Source of the DNA: Cryobacterium sp. CG_9.6 | Lineage (GTDB): Bacteria > Actinomycetota > Actinomycetes > Actinomycetales > Microbacteriaceae | Length of the DNA: 64,000 bases | NCBI RefSeq assembly: GCF_029893365.1 | Contig: NZ_JARXUZ010000001.1 | Span: 1,736,001 to 1,800,000, forward strand | Direction of reading: 5' to 3' | Shown here: piece after piece, positions 26,556 to 34,516 of the stretch | How the letters are laid out: every line of letters begins with the position of its first letter | How positions within the stretch are numbered: the first letter of the stretch is position 1 | The notes under the pieces: generated by a model | Database searches by the model: none | What the model was told of the DNA's origin: nothing | What the model saw: only the letters and a program-made list of their open reading frames with translations | Made by a program: the position numbers and the translations under genes

Positions 26556-26567
26556 TATCCTTGAGGA
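26556..26567 (+). promoter_or_regulatory. candidate leaderless promoter of sufS
   Basis: TATCCT (26556-26561) fits TANNNT and is followed by exactly six bases and the ATG at 26568, the same geometry as moaA, aroQ, rpe, hisE and the DUF222 gene. The nearest purine-rich stretch (GAGGA) abuts the ATG too closely for a normal ribosome site. Confidence 0.5.
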
Positions 26568-27878
26568 ATGACCTCTCTCGTTTCCCCAACCGTGACGGCT
26601 CCCACGCTGACCGCCGTCGAGGTTGAACGCATCCGTAACGACTTCCCCATTCTGGGACAGCGGGTGAATGGGCATCCACTCAACTACCTGGATTCGGGCG
26701 CCACGTCGCAGAATCCGATCAGCGTGATGGAAGCCGAGCAGGAATACTACGAGCAGCGCAACGCCGCCGTGCACCGGGGGGCGCACACCCTCGCTGTCGG
26801 AGCGACGGAGGTGTTTGAAGCCGCCCGCGAGACGGTCGCCGCGTTCATTGGCGCATCGAGCGACGAGCTGGTGTGGACATCAAACGCTACCGAAGCCATC
26901 AACCTCGTGACCTACTCGTTCTCCAACGCATCGCTGGGGCTGGGGGGAGGGGCCGCGAAACGGTTCGCGCTCGGCGCCGGCGACGAGATCGTGGTTACCG
27001 AGATGGAGCACCACGCCAACCTCATCCCCTGGCAGCAACTGGCCCTGCGGACCGGGGCCACGCTTCGGTTCATTCCCATTCTCGACGACGGCACCCTTGA
27101 CCTAATTGCGGCGGCGGAGATTGTGGGCACCCACACCCGGGTGCTGGCCTTCAGCCATGCGTCCAACGTGACGGGGATCATCAACCCCGTGGCCGAACTC
27201 GTGCGTCTCGCTCGGCGGGTGGGTGCGCTGGTGCTTCTGGACGCCTGCCAATCCGCGCCGCACTTTGCCATGAACGTCGTTGACCTCGACGTGGACTTTG
27301 TCGTCTTCTCCGGCCACAAGATGCTCGGTCCCACCGGAATCGGGGCGCTCTACGGCAAGGCCGACGTGCTGGCCGATATGCCGCCGTTTCTAACGGGTGG
27401 CTCCATGATCACCACGGTGAGCATGGAGAAAGCCGAATTCCTCGCGCCGCCGCAGCGCTTTGAGGCGGGAACCCAGCGCATTTCCCAGGCAATCGCGCTC
27501 GCCGCGGCTGTGGACTACCTGCGGGAAACGGGTATGGACAAAATTGGGGGCTGGGACAAGGAGCTCGGTCAGCGTCTCGTTGCCGGTCTGGGGGAGATTC
27601 CGGGTGTGCGTGTGCTGGGTCCCGGAGTCGGTGTGGAGCGACTCGGACTGGCCAGTTTCGACCTGGCCGGTGTGCACGCCCACGATGTGGGTCAGTACCT
27701 CGACGACGCGGGTATTGCCGTGCGCGTGGGGCACCACTGCACGCAGCCGCTGCATCGCCGTCTGGGCGTGACCGCGTCGACCCGGGCAAGCACGTATCTG
27801 TACACGACAACCGACGAGGTGGATGAGTTCCTCGCGACACTTCGTGAAGTGGCACCATTTTTCGGAGTGACTGCGTGA
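26568..27878 (+). CDS. sufS: SufS-type cysteine desulfurase
   Basis: A 436-residue class V PLP enzyme that takes sulfur from cysteine. It has YLDSGATSQNP, the PLP lysine Lys251 in FSGHKMLGPTGIGALYG and the catalytic Cys391 in RVGHHCTQPLHRRLGV, the group II (SufS) arrangement. The following sufU gene overlaps by 4 bases and encodes the usual zinc-dependent sulfur acceptor in Gram-positive bacteria. The rest of the SUF scaffold (sufBCD) is not in the window. It may also supply sulfur to FdhD, but that is speculation. Confidence 0.96.
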   Translation: MTSLVSPTVTAPTLTAVEVERIRNDFPILGQRVNGHPLNYLDSGATSQNPISVMEAEQEYYEQRNAAVHRGAHTLAVGATEVFEAARETVAAFIGASSDELVWTSNATEAINLVTYSFSNASLGLGGGAAKRFALGAGDEIVVTEMEHHANLIPWQQLALRTGATLRFIPILDDGTLDLIAAAEIVGTHTRVLAFSHASNVTGIINPVAELVRLARRVGALVLLDACQSAPHFAMNVVDLDVDFVVFSGHKMLGPTGIGALYGKADVLADMPPFLTGGSMITTVSMEKAEFLAPPQRFEAGTQRISQAIALAAAVDYLRETGMDKIGGWDKELGQRLVAGLGEIPGVRVLGPGVGVERLGLASFDLAGVHAHDVGQYLDDAGIAVRVGHHCTQPLHRRLGVTASTRASTYLYTTTDEVDEFLATLREVAPFFGVTA

Positions 27879-28357
27879 GCGACCTGCAGCAGCTGTACCA
27901 GACCATTATTCTCGACCATGCGAAGGCGAAGCACGGTTCGTCGGTGGAGCCGCTCGTGCCGCTGGATTCGTCGGCAGCTGCGCGGGTAGCCGAGTCGCAC
28001 CAGGTGAACACGTCCTGCGGCGACGAGGTGACCATGCGCGTCACCCTCGGCGCGGTGGGTACCGAGCAACGAGTGGAGGAGCTGGTGTGGCGAGGCGAGG
28101 GGTGCTCGATTTCTGTCGCATCCGCTTCGGTGCTCACGGACACGCTGCGGGGTCTTCGCGTTATGGAGGCTCGCTCCCTGCTGGAGACGTTCCGTGACAT
28201 GCTGCGCTCGCGCGGAAAGATCGAACCCGACGAAGAGGTGCTCGGCGATGCCGCGGCCTTTGCTGGCGTCTCGCGTTATCCGGCGCGGGTCAAGTGCGCC
28301 ATGTTGCCCTGGGTTGCCTTCGAGGCCGCTCTGGCGGAGGCCGAGTCGCGGCCCTGA
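27875..28357 (+). CDS. sufU: SufU, zinc-dependent sulfur transfer partner of SufS
   Basis: A 160-residue SufU/IscU-like protein. The metal ligands are visible: Cys48 and Asp50 (NTSCGDEV), Cys77 (GEGCSISVASASVLTD) and Cys141 (YPARVKCAMLPW). The 18-20 residue insertion between the second and third cysteines that separates SufU from IscU is present (EARSLLETFRDMLRSRGKIE region). GTG overlaps the sufS stop. The gene ends at the edge of the repeat island. Confidence 0.95.
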   Translation: MSDLQQLYQTIILDHAKAKHGSSVEPLVPLDSSAAARVAESHQVNTSCGDEVTMRVTLGAVGTEQRVEELVWRGEGCSISVASASVLTDTLRGLRVMEARSLLETFRDMLRSRGKIEPDEEVLGDAAAFAGVSRYPARVKCAMLPWVAFEAALAEAESRP

Positions 28358-28392
28358 CTCCGCGTGAGCGCTGGTAGAGCGCACACACCCTC

Positions 28393-28565
28393 TCGCTGGT
28401 TGAGCGCGAGATTACGAGTTCCCCGTTGGTTGAGCGCGAGCTTGCGAGCCCCTATCGCTGGTTGAGCGCGAGCTTGCGAGTAGTCGAAACCCGGTGAGCC
28501 GATTTTCAGAGTTGGCTCACGGGTTCGAGACGCTGGCAAAAGGCGTGCCTGCTCCTCGACCAGCG
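28393..28565. repeat. palindromic repeat block A (two short units and one full unit)
   Basis: Two short units of about 25 bases, built on TTGGTTGAGCGCGAGCTTGC and variants, start at 28393 and 28424. A full unit of about 110 bases follows (28456-28565). The full unit begins CGCTGGTTGAG and ends CTCCTCGACCAGCG, so its tips are complementary. Inner arms GGTGAGCC and GGCTCACGGG also pair. The short units end in a CCCC-rich spacer before the next unit. I see no gene in this stretch. Confidence 0.9.
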
Positions 28566-28631
28566 GGGTCGGGCGCGCTTCCCTCGTCGCCGCTACGAAT
28601 ATCGGGTGGGGCTACGGTAATCCGGTAGTTG

Positions 28632-29672
28632 TCAACCTGCTTGAGACAGTAGGTGGGTGTTGATGCCTGTGGGTTGGGGTAGTGGTGGTGCTGTGGGTGG
28701 TTGGCGGAAGCGTGTGGGGTGCTGGGCGTAGTAGGCGTCCAGTGCCCGTTGTCGTTGCGCGTGGATGAGGTGGGCGGTGCCGTCAAAGACGGATGCTGGG
28801 GTGTGCCGGCCGAGACCGCTGTGGCGGTGTTGGGTGGCATACAGGTCCAAGAAGTCCTTGGTCCATTGGCGGGCGTGATCGCGGTGATCGAATCGGTCCG
28901 GGGAGCTGGGGTCGTACTTGATGGTCTTGAACAGTGATTCTGAGAAGGGGTTGTCGTCGCTGACCCGGGGGCGAGAGTACGAGGTGATGATGCCGTTGCT
29001 CTCGAGGGCGTTGATGAGGTCTGTGGAGCGCATGGAGGACCCGTTGTCGGAGTGCACGACTGTGGGGGCGCCGTGGGTGGCGATCGCGTCGGTGAACAGT
29101 GTCACAGCGCGTTTCTTCGAGATGTAAGTCTCGATGCACCAGCCAATGGGGTAACGCGAGAACACGTCAATGATCAGGTAAAGGTAGTACCGATCGTGGT
29201 AGCTGGGTCCGTTCAATTCGGTGATGTCCCACGACCACAAATCCCCGGGCTTGAGCGTCGCGACGGCCGGAGTGCGCGGTGACGGGGAGCGCGGGGTTCG
29301 GGTGCGTCGACGATCCCCGACCAGGCGGTGAGCGTTGGCGACCCGGTAGAACGTGCGCTGCGAACACGCGAGAGTCCCGGCGTCGAAGGCGTGCCAGTAC
29401 GTTTGCACCACCGATTTGTCTTCATATTTCGGCTCGCAGAGCACGGAGAGTATCGTGGCGCGCTCGTGCGTGTCCAAGGCTGCGGGTTGCCGGCGTTCGC
29501 GGTGCGGGATCGCCTCAGCCACGGGGCGGTAGTGCTGGTAGCCACGGCTGAGCCGGTAATACGTTGACCGTGGCATCCCGACCAGACGACATGCGTCCAC
29601 GATCGGCATCGCCATTTCTTGGGCCAGTGCCGTGACCGTCAAGGTCAGGACAGCTTGCTTCGTTTCAGCCAC
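28632..29672 (-). CDS. IS3-family transposase orfB (DDE integrase domain)
   Basis: A 346-residue transposase with the retroviral-integrase fold. The catalytic triad can be placed in LWSWDITELNG (Asp), VVHSDNGSSMR (Asp) and DDNPFSESLFKTIKY (Glu). The start is taken as GTG 29672, inside the end of orfA. The orfB frame is reached from orfA by a -1 shift, the usual IS3 arrangement, so an orfAB fusion protein is also likely. No classic A6G slippery run is seen in the short overlap, so reinitiation at the GTG remains possible. Confidence 0.88.
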   Translation of the reverse strand: MAETKQAVLTLTVTALAQEMAMPIVDACRLVGMPRSTYYRLSRGYQHYRPVAEAIPHRERRQPAALDTHERATILSVLCEPKYEDKSVVQTYWHAFDAGTLACSQRTFYRVANAHRLVGDRRRTRTPRSPSPRTPAVATLKPGDLWSWDITELNGPSYHDRYYLYLIIDVFSRYPIGWCIETYISKKRAVTLFTDAIATHGAPTVVHSDNGSSMRSTDLINALESNGIITSYSRPRVSDDNPFSESLFKTIKYDPSSPDRFDHRDHARQWTKDFLDLYATQHRHSGLGRHTPASVFDGTAHLIHAQRQRALDAYYAQHPTRFRQPPTAPPLPQPTGINTHLLSQAG

Positions 29673-30100
29673 GCCGCGTACTCGCCCGCGCTCATCAACG
29701 CTGGTGGGATCGGTGTTTGTTCCTCGTTCGAGCGGGTGGTGATCCCGTCCAAGAGCTCGAATGCTTTTCCCAAGATTTGTTGTGCTGCTTCGGACTGCGC
29801 GACCTTCTTCTTCAAAGCCTCGTTTTCCATCCGCAGCCGCGCCAACTCCGCACGATCGCGATTGTCCATTCTTTGTGGTGACCTCTCTGACGTTGCGACC
29901 ATCGATGCCGTCCATTCTCCATCGTCGCGAGCCCTCAGCCAACGATTCACCGTGCCCTTTGCCAAGTCGAACTCGCGCAGTAACCGCACCTTCGCGCCTC
30001 GTTCCACGCACTCATCCCAGCGGCGTATGTACTCAATCCGAAACGCCAACGGAAACGACCGCCCACCATTTCTCGTTCGACCTATCGCCATATCATTCAT
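29645..30100 (-). CDS. IS3-family transposase orfA (helix-turn-helix)
   Basis: A 151-residue orfA product. The N-terminal part is a basic helix-turn-helix of IS3 type (SFPLAFRIEYIRRWDECV, then LAKGTVNRWLRARDDGEW). The middle is a leucine-zipper-like coiled coil (RAELARLRMENEALKKKVAQ) used for multimer formation. ATG 30100 is chosen because GGAG lies six bases upstream; a GTG at 30130 would add ten residues. Its end overlaps orfB by 28 bases. Confidence 0.85.
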   Translation of the reverse strand: MNDMAIGRTRNGGRSFPLAFRIEYIRRWDECVERGAKVRLLREFDLAKGTVNRWLRARDDGEWTASMVATSERSPQRMDNRDRAELARLRMENEALKKKVAQSEAAQQILGKAFELLDGITTRSNEEQTPIPPALMSAGEYAAWLKRSKLS

Positions 30101-30243
30101 GTCCTGCTCCGATTCAGCGTCCGTCACCACGATGTCTCACGACCATCATGGCAACTAACGAATCGGCGTAGCGCCCACCGATACGGGGCGCGGCCATCCG
30201 TCATATCCGTAGCGCCCAGCGAAAACCCGCGCAGCCACCCTTT

Positions 30244-30536
30244 CGCTGGTCGAGCGCGAGCTTGCGAGTGGTCGAGATCTGGTGAGCTGGCCTGCGGTAC
30301 TAGCTCACCAGGTCTCGAGACGCCGGCGAAGGGCGCGCGGCTCCTCGACCGGCGGGGTGGTGGGGTGTCGCACCTCGTGCGCGGACCCTTTCGCTGGTCG
30401 AGCGCGAGCTTGCAAGCCCCATTTCGCTGGTTGAGCGCGAGCTTGCGAGCAGTCGAAACCTGGTGAGCTGGTTTGCAGGACTGGGTCACGGGGTCTCGAG
30501 ACGCCGGCGAAGAGCGTGCCGGCTCCTCGACCAGCG
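30244..30536. repeat. palindromic repeat block B (two full units and one short unit)
   Basis: Full units run 30244-30354 and 30425-30536, and a short unit starts at 30392 directly before the second full one with a CCCCATTT spacer. The full units share CGCTGGT(C/T)GAGCGCGAG at the left, GTCTCGAGACGCCGGCGAA in the right half, and CTCCTCGACC at the right tip. The 585-base gap between the IS and the DUF222 gene otherwise holds a G-rich stretch (30537-30690) without a credible gene. Confidence 0.9.
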
Positions 30537-30696
30537 AGAGGGGGAGCCAGGTGGCGGTGCGGGCGTTGGCGGCAGCGTGGGGGGGCCTGATTGTGGCGGT
30601 AGGCAGGGTCTGTGGGCGGTGAGAACAGGCGTCAGCTGGGCGCGTGGGGACGCTCATGGGCGCTGTCGGAGCCGATGCTGTGCGTGGAAATAGTTA

Positions 30697-30763
30697 CGAG
30701 ACTCGACAAGATCAAACGTGAGTAAGTCTCGCTTTCTTGTTCTATTCAGGGTAAAATGGGGAT
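30697..30763 (+). promoter_or_regulatory. promoter region of the DUF222-HNH gene
   Basis: TAAAAT (30752-30757) followed by six bases and the ATG suggests a leaderless promoter. Upstream, CGAGACT (30697-30703) and AGTCTCG (30725-30731) form a 7-bp inverted repeat about two turns apart, covering the expected -35 region, so this may be an operator. Regulator unknown. Confidence 0.5.
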
Positions 30764-32245
30764 ATGTTCACGACGATGAAGTCCGGTCCCGAGGTGGTCG
30801 CTCTGCTGCAGCAGGCCAGTGACCTGATCGGTGACGCTCTTGATGGAGTGCACTTCACCCTCCTCGACGATGACGCGGCCCTCAGTGTGATGGGCGCATT
30901 GGAGGCGGTGGGGCGCCGGGTGGATGGCGGCCGGATCTGGTCCGCCGCCGACGTGGGTATGCGTGCCGAAACCAGCCGCGGCCACGACTCCCTCGCCTGG
31001 AAGAGCGGATGCCGCACCAAGTACGAACTGATCACCGGCATCACTCGGGTGTCCGCCTCCGAAGCGAAACGGCGGATGCGCCTCGGCGGCATCGTCACCG
31101 GTACTGCCGCGGCAACGAGTGGCCTGCTTGGCCAGTCGGTTCCGGTGCGACACCCGGCCGTCGCTGAAGGACTCACCTCAGGGAACCTCGGCGTGGATGC
31201 CGCCGACGTGATCGTCTCCGCCCTCGAACAAATTGCAACACGGGTTGCCCCGGACGAGCTCGACCGCGCCGAGCGCGCGCTCGTCGCCTCAGCAACCGGC
31301 GCCATCACCCCCGAGACCGAGGGACTCCCCGGAGCAGGAATTGCCTTCTCGGCCGATTTGATTCGCGCACAGGCGCACGAGTGGGGCGCGATCCTCGACC
31401 CCGACGGCGCCGCGCCGAGTGATGAGCAGACCGCGGCGACCAGCACTGTGGGGTTCGGACTACTCAAGAACGGGTTGTATCCGCTGCGGGGTGGGGTGAC
31501 ACCGGAACTGCGCGGAGTGATGAACGGTGTCTTTGCGACGTTCATCAGCGCGCATGCGACACCGGCGTTCCCGTCGGCGGAGGATCAGGCCCGGATGGAG
31601 GCCGGGGAACTGATCCCCGGTGCCGAAGACATCTGTGATGACCGCACCGGCGGGGAGAAATGCGCCGACATCCTCCGTGCCGTCTTCGACAAGACAGCGC
31701 GGGACCCGAAAACACCCCGGATGGGCGGCGCGGCCCCGACGGTGATGGTGCACGTGAATGCCCGAGACCTGAAAAACGGGCGCGGCGTCGGCTGGATCGA
31801 CGGCGTCGACGCACCGATCAGCCTCAAGGCCGTGCAGGAGCGACTGTGCGCGGGCGGGTATCAGCAAGTGATCATCGGCGACCACGGACAAGTCCTCCAT
31901 CTTGGGGAGAAGGAGCGGTTCTTCAGCCCGGCACAGCGCCGGGCCATTGCCGCCCGCGATGGGGGCTGCGTTATCCCCGGCTGCACCATTGCCGCTGCGT
32001 GGTGCGAGGTGCATCACGTCTTCCCGTGGAAGTTCAACGGCCCCACCAACATCGATAACGGGTGTTTGCTCTGCTGGTACCACCACCACACCATTGATAC
32101 GTCCGGGTGGCAGATCAAGATGGTGGGTGGGAGGCCGTGGATCCGGGGACCGGTGCTCTTTGACCCTGGTCAGACGTGGCGACCGGCCGCCAGTCATCGG
32201 GCCAACACCCCCAGCACCGATCCGCCGTGGGCATCCGATAGCTAA
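30764..32245 (+). CDS. DUF222-HNH endonuclease (REP13E12-like)
   Basis: A 493-residue protein of the DUF222-HNH family abundant in actinobacteria and typified by the REP13E12 repeats of Mycobacterium tuberculosis. The N-terminal DUF222 part covers roughly residues 10-350. The C-terminal HNH nuclease domain (about 402-445) shows two Cys pairs and the histidine core: ARDGGCVIPGC, WCEVHHVFPW, NIDNGCLLCWYHHH. It lies alone between palindromic repeat blocks B and C, next to an IS element. Whether these proteins mobilise DNA, cut foreign DNA or act otherwise is not established. The base composition is like its neighbours. Confidence 0.92.
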   Translation: MFTTMKSGPEVVALLQQASDLIGDALDGVHFTLLDDDAALSVMGALEAVGRRVDGGRIWSAADVGMRAETSRGHDSLAWKSGCRTKYELITGITRVSASEAKRRMRLGGIVTGTAAATSGLLGQSVPVRHPAVAEGLTSGNLGVDAADVIVSALEQIATRVAPDELDRAERALVASATGAITPETEGLPGAGIAFSADLIRAQAHEWGAILDPDGAAPSDEQTAATSTVGFGLLKNGLYPLRGGVTPELRGVMNGVFATFISAHATPAFPSAEDQARMEAGELIPGAEDICDDRTGGEKCADILRAVFDKTARDPKTPRMGGAAPTVMVHVNARDLKNGRGVGWIDGVDAPISLKAVQERLCAGGYQQVIIGDHGQVLHLGEKERFFSPAQRRAIAARDGGCVIPGCTIAAAWCEVHHVFPWKFNGPTNIDNGCLLCWYHHHTIDTSGWQIKMVGGRPWIRGPVLFDPGQTWRPAASHRANTPSTDPPWASDS

Positions 32246-32254
32246 TGGCGAGAC

Positions 32255-32559
32255 GGCTCACGGGGTCTCGAGACGCCGGCGAAAAGCGTGCCGGCTCCTC
32301 GACCAGCGAAGCGGGTGAGGCGAGGAGCGAACCTGCGAGCCCCCTGTCGCTGGTTGAGCGCGAACTTGCAAGCCCCATTTTGCTGGTTGAGCGCGAGCTT
32401 GCGAGTGGTCGGGACCTGGTGAGGTGGTTTACGGGGCCAGCTCAAGGGGACGGCTTACGAGGTCTCGAGACGCCGGCGAAAAGCGTGCCGGCTCCTCGAC
32501 CAGCGAAGTGGGCGTGACCTGGTGAGGTGGCTTTCGGGGGGCCGGCTCCTCGACCAGCG
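32255..32559. repeat. palindromic repeat block C (full unit, short unit and two right-half fragments)
   Basis: A right-half fragment (32255-32308) starts nine bases after the DUF222 gene. A short unit starts at 32348 with a CCCCATTT spacer before a full unit (32381-32505), and a second truncated right half ends at 32559. The shared right-half core GTCTCGAGACGCCGGCGAA and the tip CTCCTCGACCAGCG recur with few changes. The 433-base gap contains no credible gene. Confidence 0.9.
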
Positions 32560-32678
32560 AAGCGGGCGAGACAACGGATGGTCGAACAGACCAGCCCCGC
32601 CGCATCGGACGTGGCATCAGTAGGCTGAGGCGTAGCCGGCTCAGCGCTGTTGCCGGCTTATCGCAAAGGAGAACCACC

Positions 32679-32915
32679 GTGAATCCACTGCTGCCAGCCG
32701 CGTCTGACCTCGTCTGGAGCGGCGTCGTTGTGATTGGTGTCGTCCTTCTCGTTATCACCATCGTGCAGATTTCTCGGGCAGCCACCCTGTCCACCACGGC
32801 TCGTGCGTTGTGGGTTCTCGGCATCCTGATCGCCCCTGTTATCGGCGTGCTCGCGTGGTTCGTCATCGGGCGTCGCTCTGCGTGGGGTCCGGACACAGGC
32901 CGCGCGCGCCTTTAG
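32679..32915 (+). CDS. small PLDc_N-like membrane protein
   Basis: A 78-residue protein with two membrane helices (SGVVVIGVVLLVITIVQI and LWVLGILIAPVIGVLAWFVI) separated by a short basic loop, ending in IGRRSAWGP. This is the pattern of the phospholipase D-nuclease N-terminal (PLDc_N) small proteins, without any catalytic domain. AAAGGAG lies upstream of the GTG. Its TAG stop is also the first half of the aroQ -10 box. Function unknown. Confidence 0.72.
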   Translation: MNPLLPAASDLVWSGVVVIGVVLLVITIVQISRAATLSTTARALWVLGILIAPVIGVLAWFVIGRRSAWGPDTGRARL

Positions 32916-32924
32916 GCTGTGCTC
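32913..32924 (+). promoter_or_regulatory. candidate leaderless promoter of aroQ
   Basis: TAGGCT (32913-32918) plus six bases leads to ATG 32925. The TAG is the stop codon of the preceding small gene. This supports ATG 32925 over the upstream GTG 32919 as the aroQ start. Confidence 0.5.
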
Positions 32925-33362
32925 ATGAGCACAGTTTTGGTTTTGAACGGGCCCAACCTCGGTCGCCTCGGCAGTCGTGAACCGGATGTCTACGGTTCCG
33001 CCAACCTCGATGACCTCCGCGCCCTGCTCACAGCGTCGGCCCCGGCCGGAGTGACGATCGACCTGCGACAGACCGATGACGAGGCCGAACTCATCCACTG
33101 GCTCTACGAGGCCGTCGACAACAGCCTCCCTGTGATCATCAATCCGGCCGCGTTCACGCACTACAGCTACGCGCTCCGCGACGCAGCAGCCCTGGTGACC
33201 AAGGCCGGTCTGGAACTGATCGAGGTGCACATTTCCAACCCGCACGCCCGAGAAACGTTTCGGCACACGAGTGTCGTGAGCGCCATTGCCACCGGAGTGA
33301 TTGCCGGTCTCGGATTCGACTCCTACCGGCTCGCACTGGACTTCGTCACGCGAAAAATCTGA
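32925..33362 (+). CDS. aroQ: type II 3-dehydroquinate dehydratase
   Basis: A 145-residue type II dehydroquinase (shikimate pathway, 3-dehydroquinate to 3-dehydroshikimate). The active-site lid LNGPNLGRLGSREPDVYG carries the catalytic Arg and Tyr; INPAAFTHYSYALRDA and EVHISNPHARETFRHTS complete the site. It precedes efp, as in many actinobacteria. The upstream gap after sufU is occupied by the repeat island. Confidence 0.97.
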   Translation: MSTVLVLNGPNLGRLGSREPDVYGSANLDDLRALLTASAPAGVTIDLRQTDDEAELIHWLYEAVDNSLPVIINPAAFTHYSYALRDAAALVTKAGLELIEVHISNPHARETFRHTSVVSAIATGVIAGLGFDSYRLALDFVTRKI

Positions 33363-33365
33363 GCC

Positions 33366-33399
33366 CGGCAGCACAATCGGCAGCACGATCGGCAGAACC
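33366..33399 (+). repeat. 12-bp tandem repeat after aroQ
   Basis: CGGCAGCACAAT, CGGCAGCACGAT and a partial CGGCAGAACC follow one another from 33366, four bases after the aroQ stop. Confidence 0.8.
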
Positions 33400-33438
33400 G
33401 GCCGCTGCGCTCCCTTTGGCTCCTGCGGTCGGGTCGCG

Positions 33439-33464
33439 TAGACTCCTGTGAGGTCGAATCGACC
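33439..33464 (+). promoter_or_regulatory. candidate efp promoter and adjoining palindrome
   Basis: TAGACT (33439-33444) fits the -10 consensus about 54 bases before the efp ATG. GGTCGAATCGACC (33452-33464) is a perfect inverted repeat around one base, at or just after the expected transcription start, and could be an operator. Both assignments are by eye. Confidence 0.35.
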
Positions 33465-33497
33465 ATGCACTTTAACAATTGAACGGAACACATCTCC

Positions 33498-34058
33498 ATG
33501 GCTTCTACCGCTGACATTAAGAACGGCGTCGTCCTCAAGATTGACGGTAACCTCTGGGCCGTTGTCGAGTTCCAGCACGTTAAGCCGGGCAAGGGTGGTG
33601 CGTTCGTTCGCACCAAGCTCAAGAACGTCGTCTCCGGCAAGACCGTTGACCGTACCTTCAACGCCGGCGCCAAGATCGAGACCGAAAACGTTGACCGTCG
33701 CGACTTCCAGTACCTCTACGCGGATGGCGAGTCCTACGTGTTCATGGACGTGGCCGACTACGACCAGCTGCACGTCTCCGCCGCCGTCGTCGGTGAGGCC
33801 AGCAACTTCATGCTCGAGAACCAGTCCGTGACCGTGGCCCTGCACAACGGAAACCCGCTCTATGTGGAGCTGCCGGCATCCGTTGTGCTTGAAATCACGT
33901 ACACGGAGCCTGGCCTGCAGGGTGACCGTTCCACCGGTGGAACCAAGCCGGCGACCGTTGAGACCGGATTCCAGATTCAGGTTCCCCTCTTCCTCGAGCA
34001 GGGCACCAAGGTTAAGGTCGACACCCGCACGGGCGATTACCTGGGCCGCGTCAACTAG
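33498..34058 (+). CDS. efp: elongation factor P
   Basis: A 186-residue EF-P of normal length that rescues ribosomes stalled at polyproline. The N-terminal KOW-like domain contains [20 protein letters not shown]; the tip lysine of PGKGG is the position modified in other bacteria. The later OB domains show [14 protein letters not shown] and [16 protein letters not shown]. nusB starts on the last base of its stop codon, so the pair is coupled. Confidence 0.97.
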   Translation: MASTADIKNGVVLKIDGNLWAVVEFQHVKPGKGGAFVRTKLKNVVSGKTVDRTFNAGAKIETENVDRRDFQYLYADGESYVFMDVADYDQLHVSAAVVGEASNFMLENQSVTVALHNGNPLYVELPASVVLEITYTEPGLQGDRSTGGTKPATVETGFQIQVPLFLEQGTKVKVDTRTGDYLGRVN

Positions 34059-34477
34059 TGAGCGCCCGCACCAAGGCACGTAAGCGCGCCATCGATATTC
34101 TCTACGCCGCCGACGTGCGTCAGATCACGATTCCCGAGTCGCTCGCGACCGAGGCTCAGCGTGCCGCGAGCGAACCGGCCCGACTCGCGTCGTGGCTCTA
34201 CGCCCGTGAACTTGTTGACGGTGTCGTAGACCACCGCGAAGAAATCGATGAACTCATCGAGACCTACTCGCAGGGCTGGTCGCTGGCCCGAATGCCCAAT
34301 ATTGACCGCGCCATTCTGCGCATCGGTATCTGGGAAATTCTGTACAACGATGCTGTTCCCCACGCCGTTGCCATTGACGAAGCCGTCGAAGCGGCCAAGA
34401 TATTGTCAACGGATGACTCGGCGGGCTTTGTGAACGGACTCCTCGGCAAGATTGCCCAGACGGCGCCATCCGCGTAG
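34058..34477 (+). CDS. nusB: transcription antitermination factor NusB
   Basis: A 139-residue all-helical NusB that binds boxA RNA with NusE (S10) in rRNA antitermination. Motifs include the N-terminal ARKRAIDILYAADVRQ and the C-terminal PNIDRAILRIGIWEILY, AVAIDEAVEAAKILSTDDSAGFVNGLLGKIA. The GTG overlaps the efp stop (TAGTG). The efp-nusB order is typical of actinobacteria. Confidence 0.96.
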   Translation: MSARTKARKRAIDILYAADVRQITIPESLATEAQRAASEPARLASWLYARELVDGVVDHREEIDELIETYSQGWSLARMPNIDRAILRIGIWEILYNDAVPHAVAIDEAVEAAKILSTDDSAGFVNGLLGKIAQTAPSA

Positions 34478-34516
34478 CCTGTTCACCCGCCTGACCGAGA
34501 CCACCAGGGGACGCTC

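Larger units (their letters stand above)
28607..30177 (-). mobile_element. IS3-family insertion sequence
   Basis: The element carries overlapping orfA and orfB on the minus strand. Its ends form an imperfect inverted repeat: TGGGGCTACGGTAATCCGGT from 28607 matches TGGGCGCTACGCCGATTCGT read leftward from 30177, and both continue into TAGTTG. The pairing even extends outward (TATCGG on each side). A second copy of the terminal motif TGGGCGCTACGG reads leftward from 30218, so the true right end could be there. I found no convincing target duplication. Both reading frames are intact, so the element could be active. Confidence 0.82.

Noticed and set aside
28393..28480. CRISPR-like array in block A
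   Set aside because: The units vary in sequence, the spacers are only six to eight CCCC-rich bases, and no cas genes are present.
30124..30657. 177-codon minus-strand frame through repeat block B
   Set aside because: The frame is open only because the repeat units lack stops. The same peptide pattern recurs in blocks A and C, and there is no ribosome site.
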